From CAZPEV01 sp964585635 (GTDB lineage: Bacteria; Zixibacteria; MSB-5A5; GN15; JAAZOE01), in assembly GCA_964585635.1 (NCBI GenBank), contig CAZPEV010000181.1, forward strand, positions 1 to 6,272: a DNA stretch of 6,272 bases, given 5' to 3'. Position 1 is the stretch's first letter. Each line of letters opens with the position of its first letter. Below the pieces are notes generated by a model. The model made no database searches, had not been told where the DNA came from, and saw only the letters and a program-made list of their open reading frames with translations. Positions 1 to 5,415 of this stretch are shown piece after piece. Both the position numbers and the translations under genes were made by a program.

Positions 1-1
1 G

Positions 2-394
2 GTGGCGACCCGATCATTCGGGCCGGATAATGCCGAGGGTTCATCCGTCTATCGGAATGTAGGCCAGCGAGTAATGGTCGGGGGCTCGATGGAAACGGGG
101 TCGGCCCTCTTTGCCGGCACAACGCACGCCGAGGGGGAATATTTCGGCTCCACGCTGCACGGCTCCGGCCGGGTCATGTCCCGCACTCAAGCCATGAAAA
201 ACATCCGCGGCGAACAACTTCGTGACGACATGGCCCGCCACGGCATTATGGTCAGAACGGCACACCTGCGCGGCCTGGCGGAAGAGGCCGGGTTTGCCTA
301 TAAAGATATTGACGCCGTCTCCCGAGCCGTGCAGAACCTCGGCCTCAGTCGTCTGGTGGCCCGCTTTCATCCATTGGCATCGATCAAGGGGTGA
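2..394 (+). CDS. rtcB: RNA-splicing ligase RtcB, C-terminal part (5' end outside window)
   Basis: GTP- and Mn-dependent RNA ligase that joins 2',3'-cyclic phosphate (or 3'-phosphate) ends to 5'-hydroxyl ends in tRNA splicing or RNA repair; cytoplasmic. Only the last 130 codons are present. The family usually has about 400-480 residues, so about two thirds lies upstream of the window, and the GTG at position 2 is an internal codon, not a start. Visible family marks, numbering from the window edge, are ATRSFGP near residue 2, GSMETGS near 28, and HGSGRVMSR at 53-61. The histidine of that motif (bases 158-160) corresponds to the guanylylated active-site histidine. They continue with AYKDIDAV at 99-106 and the conserved C-terminal Lys-Gly end. 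The common HGAGR reads HGSGR here, a mild substitution. The frame is intact to the TGA at 392-394. No archease gene is visible nearby. The identification is secure; the physiological substrate is unknown. Confidence 0.95.
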   Translation: MATRSFGPDNAEGSSVYRNVGQRVMVGGSMETGSALFAGTTHAEGEYFGSTLHGSGRVMSRTQAMKNIRGEQLRDDMARHGIMVRTAHLRGLAEEAGFAYKDIDAVSRAVQNLGLSRLVARFHPLASIKG

Positions 395-437
395 GAATCG
401 CGTCCGGCCCGCTAGAAATGGAATCCGCCGGAGGCAC

Positions 438-536
438 AATAAAAAGAGGGTGCACTCTGGTTGGGTAGAGGGGGCTAGGAAACTACCCAGGGACAGCAGA
501 ATGTCACCCTCGTTATCGTTAACTTCGTATGCACGT
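438..536 (-). ncRNA. Candidate small structured RNA of about 100 nt (hypothetical)
   Basis: Seen: read on the - strand, a TTGACA hexamer (571-566) is followed after 17 bases by TTATTC, which would start transcription near 536. About 100 nt later a long hairpin (511-446) ends in TTTTTATT. The hairpin has three 7-bp segments: GAGGGTG/CACCCTC, then CATTCTG/CAGAGTG after one bulged base, then TGGGTAG/CTACCCA after an asymmetric internal loop, with a 14-nt loop on top. One pair in the middle segment is a G-U wobble on the - strand but a C-A mismatch on the + strand, which argues for a - strand transcript. I see no reading frame with a credible start inside. It matches no RNA family I can recall (not SRP RNA, 6S or a common riboswitch). 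It could instead be only the terminator of the operon upstream on the same strand. Promoter and transcript ends are inferred. Confidence 0.35.
440..511 (-). terminator. Intrinsic (rho-independent) terminator-like hairpin with T-run
   Basis: On the - strand GAGGGTG (511-505) pairs with CACCCTC (452-446), directly followed by TTTTTATT (445-438). The inner pairs CATTCTG/CAGAGTG and TGGGTAG/CTACCCA extend the stem to 21 pairs with a bulge and one internal loop. On the + strand the same stem is followed by TTATCGTTAAC, without a T-run, so it does not look like a terminator for rtcB. It could end transcription of the DUF1573 operon (stop at 675, some 164 bases upstream) or of the small RNA proposed here. 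The stem is longer and more elaborate than a typical terminator. Confidence 0.6.
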
Positions 537-554
537 ATAATGGAATAACGATAA
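513..554. repeat. 9-bp perfect inverted repeat, possible operator
   Basis: TTATCGTTA at 513-521 is the exact reverse complement of TAACGATAA at 546-554, with 24 bases between. The right arm overlaps the proposed -10 region of the left-facing promoter (548-543), and the left arm lies about 15-23 bases downstream of its expected start. That placement would suit a repressor site. No regulator gene is visible in the window. Confidence 0.4.
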
Positions 555-571
555 ATAAGAAAGATTGTCAA
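543..571 (-). promoter_or_regulatory. Sigma-70-like promoter facing left
   Basis: A perfect -35 hexamer TTGACA (571-566) lies in an AT-rich patch, with TTATTC (548-543) 17 bases downstream, or TATTCC with 18. The -10 match is poor, so strength is uncertain. The only thing downstream on this strand before rtcB is the hairpin and T-run element at 511-438. Confidence 0.4.
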
Positions 572-674
572 TAAGAAATTTGTACTTTTTTGTCCGGCAT
601 GGTGGATCAAACCCGTCGACGGCCTTGATGAGGTATTGACCGGCCGGCACGGCGGCCACCGGGTAGGTCCGACG

Positions 675-1388
675 CTAAAACTTATTGATCTTGATGGGGA
701 TGCTTACGCGGAAGGTCTCCTTGCGATTGACCTCCAGCACCAGGCAGGTATAGGTCGAGCCCGGGGCAAATCGCTCCCATCGCGGCGACGCGATGATCTC
801 TTTCTCTCCTTTTCCCGGCAGGTCGAAGGAGGTTTCGGATACGGTCAGGGTCGAGTCGTTGTCAATGAGGACAGTAATTGCCGTCTTTTCCTCAGCCATA
901 TTCTTAATGACAAAGGATTGGCTTTGCTTGCCGGGAATGAATGCGGTCGAGGGTGGAACGATTGCCAGCGTATTCGGATTACGAGACGCGATCGAGCCAA
1001 AGTAAAGATCCAGGTTCGGGTTGGACTTGTAGTTGGTGATGACGCGGATGTTGCGGTTGGTCTCATCAAAATAGGTGCGCGTATCGAAGAGCGTTTCCAG
1101 CAGATATGTCCCTCCGGGGCCGATTATCACCGGCCCTCTTGGGACATGGGTGCAATCACATCCCGGGATCATTTCGAGGATGGTCACGGTATCGGGATGG
1201 GGGTTACGCAAGAGATAATGATGGCTTACCCAGGACCCTTCCGGTATGAAGCCAAAGAACCAGACATATTCCGACGGCGTCAATGGCGGCGCCGGGGAGG
1301 CGGGCGGTGGAGCTGTTTGTCCACCAAGGGAAACCGAGGCGACAAGAATGAGCGTCACCGAGACGAGAAAGGATAATGTGGCTTTCAT
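675..1388 (-). CDS. Secreted DUF1573-family protein
   Basis: A 237-residue exported protein of unknown biochemical role. The N-terminus is a signal peptide: Lys-2, then a hydrophobic stretch at about 5-21, followed by a Pro/Ala-rich segment at 25-37, so it should be periplasmic or surface-exposed. Residues about 55-120 carry the DUF1573 pattern: paired His 56-57, a YLLRNPHPDTVTILEM strand, the signature GCDCT (Cys-77 and Cys-79), then PGGTY and a FDTRTY segment leading to VITN. A second beta-rich segment (about 140-237, starting VPPSTAF) looks like another Ig-like or ASH-type repeat. Start choice: the ATG at 1388-1386 overlaps the stop of the upstream PLP-enzyme gene as ATGA and begins exactly at the signal peptide; GGAG lies 11 bases upstream, inside that gene. 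An in-frame extension to 1448 is possible but would bury the signal peptide. Coupled translation with the upstream gene is likely. The family call is good; function is unknown. Confidence 0.87.
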   Translation of the reverse strand: MKATLSFLVSVTLILVASVSLGGQTAPPPASPAPPLTPSEYVWFFGFIPEGSWVSHHYLLRNPHPDTVTILEMIPGCDCTHVPRGPVIIGPGGTYLLETLFDTRTYFDETNRNIRVITNYKSNPNLDLYFGSIASRNPNTLAIVPPSTAFIPGKQSQSFVIKNMAEEKTAITVLIDNDSTLTVSETSFDLPGKGEKEIIASPRWERFAPGSTYTCLVLEVNRKETFRVSIPIKINKF

Positions 1389-2374
1389 GCGCGACGCATC
1401 TCCGAAATGCAGAAACAATGTCCTGTCATCCATTTGTCCGAGAAGCACTTCGACAAGTAGCGGAAGGCGGAGTCGGGGAAAATCACGACGATGACCTGGT
1501 CGGCGTCCAGGCGTTCCGCCATCCGGAACGCGGCATACGCTGCCGTCCCGGACGAGCCGCCGGCCATGATACCGAATCGCTTGGCGAGCATACGGGCAGT
1601 GGCAAAGGAATCATCGTCGCTGACCGTGATAACTTCGTCGATGACCGCCGGATCGAGCGCCTTGGTCACCATGTCAGAGCCGATCCCCTCGACGTGGTAG
1701 GTAGATGTCGGGCCGGTCTTGCCGCTGGTGATATAATCGGCAAAGAGCGAGCCGGGCGGGTCAACCGCCACGGCCCGGATACGGGGATTCTGCTCCTTGA
1801 GATATTGGGCGATGCCGGTCAAAGTGCCGCCGGTGCCTATTCCGGCCACCACATGCGTTACTTTACCATCCGTTTGCCGCCAGATCTCCGGGCCGGTCGT
1901 GCAATAATGGGCTTTCGGATTGTCGGGATTATCATACTGGTTGAAATAGAAATATCCCTTCTCGGCGGCCAACGTCCGGGCGACCTGATAGCAGCTCCGG
2001 GGATCGTCCCAGGCGGCCTCGGTCGGGGTGATGATGACCTCGGCTCCCAGCGCCCGCAGCAGATCGACTTTTTCCTGGCTGGTCTTTGCGGCGGTCGTAA
2101 AGATCGTCTTAATGCCGTAGGCGGAAGCCACCAAGGCCACTCCGATACCCGTGTTGCCGGAGGTATTGTCAATAATGGTGTTGCCCTTCCTGAGCTTGCC
2201 CTCGGAAAGGGCCTTTTCGACGATATATTTGGCGATTCGGTCCTTGACCGACCCTCCCGGATTGAGGAATTCCAATTTGGCCAGAATCAGCGGCCCGACG
2301 CGGTTGCAATCCTCGGCAATCTGCAGCAGGGGAGTATTGCCGATGAGGTCGAGATTATTCCTGAAATAGTCCAT
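1385..2374 (-). CDS. PLP-dependent cystathionine beta-synthase / cysteine synthase family enzyme (catalytic core only)
   Basis: Cytoplasmic fold-type II PLP enzyme of 329 residues in sulfur amino-acid metabolism. It condenses serine or an activated serine with homocysteine (cystathionine synthesis) or sulfide (cysteine synthesis). Visible marks: GNTPLL at 12-17; NPGGSVKDR at 38-46 with the Schiff-base Lys-44; TSGNTG at 71-76, the substrate loop; the phosphate-binding GIGTGGT at 178-184; VEGIGSD at 228-234; GGSSGT at 272-277, with the Ser that contacts the pyridine nitrogen; and PDSAFRYLSK at 300-309. The segments ALGAEVIITPTEA, QYDNPDNPKAHY, VEGIG and FSDKWM resemble cystathionine beta-synthase more than classical CysK. 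The protein ends right after the core and lacks the C-terminal CBS-domain pair. The usual Pro-x-x-Met-Ser loop reads TTAAKTS (93-99). The start ATG (2374-2372) has AAGGA 10 bases upstream. First gene of an operon with DUF1573. The exact substrate cannot be decided from sequence. Confidence 0.93.
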   Translation of the reverse strand: MDYFRNNLDLIGNTPLLQIAEDCNRVGPLILAKLEFLNPGGSVKDRIAKYIVEKALSEGKLRKGNTIIDNTSGNTGIGVALVASAYGIKTIFTTAAKTSQEKVDLLRALGAEVIITPTEAAWDDPRSCYQVARTLAAEKGYFYFNQYDNPDNPKAHYCTTGPEIWRQTDGKVTHVVAGIGTGGTLTGIAQYLKEQNPRIRAVAVDPPGSLFADYITSGKTGPTSTYHVEGIGSDMVTKALDPAVIDEVITVSDDDSFATARMLAKRFGIMAGGSSGTAAYAAFRMAERLDADQVIVVIFPDSAFRYLSKCFSDKWMTGHCFCISEMRRA

Positions 2375-2384
2375 ACGTCAACGA

Positions 2385-2389
2385 TCCTT
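2385..2389 (-). promoter_or_regulatory. Ribosome binding site of the PLP-enzyme gene
   Basis: AAGGA on the - strand, 10 bases before the ATG at 2374. It supports this start, which also gives the normal family N-terminus (residues 1-12 lead straight into GNTPLL). Confidence 0.6.
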
Positions 2390-2405
2390 CACCTTTTCCC
2401 CTAGT

Positions 2406-2434
2406 ATTATACGTTTCAACAATCAATTCAACGG
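2406..2434 (-). promoter_or_regulatory. Candidate promoter of the PLP enzyme-DUF1573 operon
   Basis: A perfect -10 hexamer TATAAT on the - strand at 2411-2406 would start transcription near 2399, giving a leader of about 25 bases containing the AAGGA site. The -35 position at 17-bp spacing (2434-2429) reads CCGTTG, a poor match; TTGAAT lies closer, at a 14-base spacing. The call rests mainly on the -10 and its position. Confidence 0.45.
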
Positions 2435-2494
2435 TTTTTTGCTGTTGCCAAAGTGGCTGAGAGGACATTTTTTGCGTCTATTCGCAGCGAATGC

Positions 2495-2502
2495 GGAGGA
2501 GG
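2495..2502 (+). promoter_or_regulatory. Strong ribosome binding site deciding the SPOR lipoprotein start
   Basis: GGAGGAGG lies 4 bases (or 7, counting the first GGAGG) before the ATG at 2507. It rules out the upstream in-frame GTG at 2453 as the main start. Confidence 0.75.
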
Positions 2503-2506
2503 TTGG

Positions 2507-3112
2507 ATGAGTCGTCTATTGTCAACGGCTGGCTTGGTGGTCTTGATGGTCGCTACCGGATGCAGAACCAGGGAGAAGGAAAAGGATTTGGAGCGGCTTG
2601 AACTGGAGGCAGTCCGCGATGAGGTGGCACGCGTTATGGATTCTCTGGAAAGAACCCAGGCCCAGGCGGAGCAGGAGGCGTGGCCCCCGGCCGCGTCTAG
2701 AAAAGAGGCGAGGCCGGTAGCGAGCCACGCCCAACGGCAAGCGCCTCAACCCAGCCAGGCCGATTCGACTCCCCTAAACGAGTCAATCCCCACGAACCTA
2801 TTGCCTGACACCGCATCGGATAGGGCCAAGGCACCAGTCGAAATCCAACCGCCTAGAACTGAATTCTCTGCCGCAACAGACGGGTATGTCATTAATCTTG
2901 GCAGTTATGCAGATAATGAATTCGCACTGATGATGGCCGATACCTACCAGAAACGGGGCTACCCGGCCCTTGTCCGCTCGGTGGAGGTCAAAGGTCGAAT
3001 ATATTACCGGTTGAGCGTTGGCCCCTATCAAACCACGGGGCAGGCAAGGGAGACTGGCGATCGGCTCAAACGAGAATATGGGGCCGAGTATTGGATCGGG
3101 CGATCGCAATGA
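2507..3112 (+). CDS. SPOR-domain lipoprotein
   Basis: A 201-residue envelope protein, probably lipid-anchored, that should bind denuded peptidoglycan glycans, as SPOR domains at division sites do. Order: signal peptide 1-18 with a lipobox ending ATGC (lipidated Cys-19); a charged helical, probably coiled-coil stretch at 23-58, rich in Glu, Leu and Arg; a Pro/Ala/Ser-rich linker at about 59-122; and a SPOR domain at about 126-198. Its hallmarks are YVINLGSYADNEFA, a GYPALVRS strand and YYRLSVGPYQTTGQA. Start choice: the ATG at 2507 follows GGAGGAGG (2495-2502) and opens directly into the signal peptide. A GTG at 2453 in frame lacks a ribosome site and would put 18 charged or polar residues before it. 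Gly at -1 and Ala at -3 fit the lipobox. It is transcribed alone, divergent from the PLP-enzyme operon and convergent with the S9 peptidase gene. The specific partner in division or wall remodelling is unknown. Confidence 0.93.
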   Translation: MSRLLSTAGLVVLMVATGCRTREKEKDLERLELEAVRDEVARVMDSLERTQAQAEQEAWPPAASRKEARPVASHAQRQAPQPSQADSTPLNESIPTNLLPDTASDRAKAPVEIQPPRTEFSAATDGYVINLGSYADNEFALMMADTYQKRGYPALVRSVEVKGRIYYRLSVGPYQTTGQARETGDRLKREYGAEYWIGRSQ

Positions 3113-3120
3113 AATCCTAC

Positions 3121-3238
3121 ACCGATGCCAAGTGTCAGCGTGACCTCGGCCCCGGGCAGCAGGTCTATTATGCTGCATCTGACGGCCGGCGCGACAAACG
3201 AGTAATCATGAAGGTCACGGGGGGTAGTCCGCATCGGT
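3121..3238. repeat. Nested inverted repeats in a convergent intergenic region
   Basis: Three arms nest inside one another between the convergent SPOR and S9 genes: ACCGATGC (3121-3128) with GCATCGGT (3231-3238); CGTGACCT (3139-3146) with AGGTCACG (3212-3219); and GCAGCA (3156-3161) with TGCTGC (3171-3176). CGGCC (3147-3151) can also pair with GGCCG (3184-3188), stacking directly on the second stem. The two gaps between the outer stems are almost equal (10 and 11 bases). No T-run follows on either strand, so it is not a simple intrinsic terminator. It may be a structured RNA, a rho-linked 3' end or a decayed small element; no target duplication was seen. Confidence 0.35.
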
Positions 3239-3250
3239 CGGTCACCGACA

Positions 3251-5176
3251 TCACGGCGATTTCCTCAGATATTTCTCAAAAAAATCCGCCATTTTGCGAT
3301 AAAGCATTAGCCGGTTGGTCAGCTTGCCAACACCGTGCCCTTCGTCCGGAAAAATCAAAGAATCCACGATCCCGCCCTGGCGCTGGATGGCGGCGATTAT
3401 TTGTCGCGCCTCGTCGACAGGAACCCTGGGGTCATTGACGCCGTGAGCCACCAATAACGGAGTCCGGATTCGGTCGGCCTTGCGGATCGGCGAGATCGAT
3501 ATCAAGAAGGCTGTATCGGATTGCGGGCCATATTCGGCGGCGCGCAGATCCCTTCTGTATGAAGACGTGTTCCGTAGATAGCTGACAAAGTTTACGATGC
3601 CGACCTCATCCACCGCGGCGGAGAATAGGTCGGGATATTCGGTAATGGCAGCCATGACTATGTATCCGCCGTAACTGTCCCCTTTGATGCCAACCATGCC
3701 TGGGGCGGTATATCCGTTTTGAATCAGCCAATCGACCCCGGCTTTGGTGTCCTTGACGGCATCCAGCCGTAATTTATAATTGTCCATGGCCAGGTATTCT
3801 TTTCCATACCCGGAGCTGCCACGAATGTTGGGCGCCAGTATTCCGATTCCGCGCAGAAGAAGGTACTGGAAGTGACGGTTAAAGAACGGCCGCGCCTGCG
3901 ACTCCGGACCGCCATGCATGTCAAGAATAAAAGGAATGGCGCCGCCGGCATAGGTCTTGGGAAGATAAAGAAAGGCGGGAATATCCAGACCGTCGAAGGA
4001 GCGATATTTCATGAGCTTGGGAGCGGCAAACAGGGCGCTGTCGATGCCGGCATATGATGAATGGGTGACCTGCTTCAGGCGACGCGTTTCAAAATCCCAA
4101 CTCCAAAGATCGCTGGTTTGGGTCGGCGATTCGAAAGCGAATACCATCCGTGAGGTCTGGGATAGTGAGGGATATCCAACCATGCCATCAAGCTCGGGCA
4201 TCGGAAGTTCCCGCCCGGATCCGACTTCGGTCAACCTCAGCCGGGCATAACCGTCTTCATTGATGGTCCAGGCCATGATGGACCGATCGGGAGATAGGGT
4301 CATGAAATCGACATTCCAGCACGGATCGGAGTCAAGAAGAGACAGCTTACGCGAGGCCAGGTTCATCTTTGTTCGTAGCATCATTCCCGACTGGTTGGCG
4401 TTGCAGGTGAGGAAAAGGGAATTGCCGCCAGCGGCAAAGAGGATATTTTCGTAGAGAACATCTCCCTCATGGGGGGTAAGAAGTTCCGACAGGCCGCTCT
4501 CGATATCGAACAAATACACGTCACCGTTCATGTTGGAGGTAGAGACAGAATACAGCAATTTCTTGCCATCGGGCGAAATGTCGTTCCAACTGGTATACCC
4601 GGCAGCATCGACCAGCTTCTTGAGATTGCCATCGGACAGGTTCATGGCATAGAGCTTGAAATCCTTAAGGTTCTCGACATTGGAGCGGAAATAAATGGTT
4701 CCGCCGTTCAGATTCCAGATCACCGAGCCATGAATCGCCGCCGGTCGATCGGTCAGTTGACGCAGCCTTCCCGACTGAGTGTCCAGAAGGTACAGTTGGG
4801 TTCGTTCGGAGCCGCCGCTGGCCGCCCCGACGATGGCCATATCGGCCGCCGGCGAGAGGACATACCAGCTGATCCCGTCGGGAAACATGGTCAGTTGATA
4901 CGGCCAGCCGTTTTCCATCATGCGGTACAATTGATTGACGCCGGACAAGCCGCTGGTGAAGAAGACCTGTTGCCCGTCAGAGGAGATGGTCGGAGCCGAG
5001 CAACGGCCGATCTGCATGAAGGTTTCAACCTTGGGCAGATATGCTTCCGATCCGAAATAGGCGGCGACCCCGGACCCGCCTCGACCGGCCATGAAATCGA
5101 CTTCCCGTTCAATCGTGCATCCCGCCGCCAGTAGTATCATGGCAGTGACAGCGCCTGACCGATATATCTGTTTCAC
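3251..5176 (-). CDS. S9-family (prolyl oligopeptidase-like) serine peptidase, predicted lipoprotein
   Basis: A 641-residue exported alpha/beta-hydrolase peptidase, of the group that includes dipeptidyl and acylaminoacyl peptidases, which cleaves short peptides. The signal peptide (1-19) ends in the lipobox LLAAGC, so Cys-20 should be lipidated and the enzyme tethered to a membrane outside the cytoplasm. Residues about 55-380 form a TolB/WD-like beta-propeller with repeated S-D-G or SPDG turns (65-68, 201-204, 295-297). The catalytic domain spans about 385-640: HGGP at 421-424 (oxyanion region), RGSSGYGK at 452-459, nucleophile Ser-501 in GDSYGGY, Asp-582 in VNDPRVP and His-614 in DEGHG. All three triad residues are present. 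The start is GTG (5176-5174) with GGGAGG 4 bases upstream; it places Lys-2 and Arg-6 before the hydrophobic core. The gene is monocistronic, divergent from the membrane-protein gene. Substrate specificity cannot be read from sequence. Confidence 0.94.
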   Translation of the reverse strand: MKQIYRSGAVTAMILLAAGCTIEREVDFMAGRGGSGVAAYFGSEAYLPKVETFMQIGRCSAPTISSDGQQVFFTSGLSGVNQLYRMMENGWPYQLTMFPDGISWYVLSPAADMAIVGAASGGSERTQLYLLDTQSGRLRQLTDRPAAIHGSVIWNLNGGTIYFRSNVENLKDFKLYAMNLSDGNLKKLVDAAGYTSWNDISPDGKKLLYSVSTSNMNGDVYLFDIESGLSELLTPHEGDVLYENILFAAGGNSLFLTCNANQSGMMLRTKMNLASRKLSLLDSDPCWNVDFMTLSPDRSIMAWTINEDGYARLRLTEVGSGRELPMPELDGMVGYPSLSQTSRMVFAFESPTQTSDLWSWDFETRRLKQVTHSSYAGIDSALFAAPKLMKYRSFDGLDIPAFLYLPKTYAGGAIPFILDMHGGPESQARPFFNRHFQYLLLRGIGILAPNIRGSSGYGKEYLAMDNYKLRLDAVKDTKAGVDWLIQNGYTAPGMVGIKGDSYGGYIVMAAITEYPDLFSAAVDEVGIVNFVSYLRNTSSYRRDLRAAEYGPQSDTAFLISISPIRKADRIRTPLLVAHGVNDPRVPVDEARQIIAAIQRQGGIVDSLIFPDEGHGVGKLTNRLMLYRKMADFFEKYLRKSP

Positions 5177-5180
5177 CGAG

Positions 5181-5186
5181 CCTCCC
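5181..5186 (-). promoter_or_regulatory. Ribosome binding site supporting a GTG start of the S9 peptidase
   Basis: GGGAGG on the - strand sits 4 bases before the GTG at 5176. No ATG in a better position exists; the next in-frame Met (residue 13) would cut into the signal peptide. Confidence 0.65.
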
Positions 5187-5213
5187 GCGCCGGAACCCTA
5201 ATATGACTTTGGC

Positions 5214-5242
5214 AATCTATACTGCTCTTGCAATCAAGTCAA
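5214..5242 (-). promoter_or_regulatory. Candidate promoter of the S9 peptidase gene
   Basis: On the - strand TTGACT (5242-5237) is followed by TATAGA (5221-5216) at 15 bases or TAGATT (5219-5214) at the ideal 17. Transcription would begin near 5207, giving a leader of about 30 bases that contains GGGAGG. Confidence 0.5.
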
Positions 5243-5248
5243 GAGAAG

Positions 5249-5281
5249 CGACCGAGGCCGGGTTGACACCGAAATCGGTCG
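5249..5281. repeat. 7-bp inverted repeat upstream of the S9 gene
   Basis: CGACCGA (5249-5255) and TCGGTCG (5275-5281) are exact reverse complements 19 bases apart. The repeat lies immediately upstream of the S9 promoter -35 (5242), a place where an activator might bind. It is short enough to be chance. Confidence 0.25.
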
Positions 5282-5369
5282 TACTTTTCGGGGGTTTCAA
5301 GATGATGAGAAATGGCGGGGCCACCAATTTACGCTTTCAGTTGGCCTGTGGCAACGTATTGATTTTGAC

Positions 5370-5375
5370 TATAAT
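5370..5375 (+). promoter_or_regulatory. Candidate -10 box for the membrane-protein gene
   Basis: A perfect TATAAT, 40 bases before the chosen ATG. The -35 position at 17-bp spacing (5347-5352) reads TGTGGC, a weak match, so only the -10 supports it. Confidence 0.35.
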
Positions 5376-5415
5376 GCAAAAGCGTTAAGCGGACCGACAA
5401 TAAATGCGAGGCAAC

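Noticed and set aside
403..432. Hairpin TCCGGC/GCCGGA after rtcB as its terminator
   Set aside because: Only 6 bp with an 18-base loop, and no T-run follows on the + strand.
520..530. Eleven bases TAACTTCGTAT identical to part of a loxP arm
   Set aside because: The second arm expected after the 8-bp spacer is absent (the sequence reads ATGGAATAACGAT), so there is no recombination site; chance similarity in an AT-rich patch.
536..541. TATAAT on the + strand as a promoter
   Set aside because: The -35 position (513-518, TTATCG) is poor and no + strand gene follows until 2507; it would only make antisense RNA to the DUF1573 gene.
41..610. Long open frame on the - strand opposite rtcB
   Set aside because: It is antisense to a well-recognised gene, has no ribosome site and no family-like sequence; it also runs through the hairpin element.
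2455..2464. GGCTGAGAGG resembling part of a TPP riboswitch or a tRNA D-arm
   Set aside because: The rest of either structure (conserved second TPP half, acceptor stem, T-arm) is missing, and the downstream gene is not a thiamine gene.
2453..2506. GTG at 2453 as start of the SPOR lipoprotein
   Set aside because: No ribosome site upstream, and it would place 18 residues before the signal peptide; the ATG at 2507 has GGAGGAGG.
3028..3234. Small - strand open frame across the SPOR 3' end and the convergent gap
   Set aside because: Composition is plausible in part (VAPAVRCSIIDLLPGAE), but it has no family resemblance, no clear ribosome site and overlaps the SPOR domain coding region.
3109..3438. 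Open frame starting ATG at 3109, overlapping the SPOR stop as ATGA
   Set aside because: It runs about 190 bases into the 3' end of the S9 peptidase on the other strand, has no recognisable sequence and no ribosome site; the ATGA overlap is judged coincidental.
5263..5268. TTGACA on the + strand as a -35 box
   Set aside because: No acceptable -10 lies 15-19 bases downstream (the sequence is ACTTTTCGGGG).
5203..5388. 61-codon + strand open frame between the S9 and membrane-protein genes
   Set aside because: No ribosome site, no recognisable sequence, and it covers the divergent promoters.
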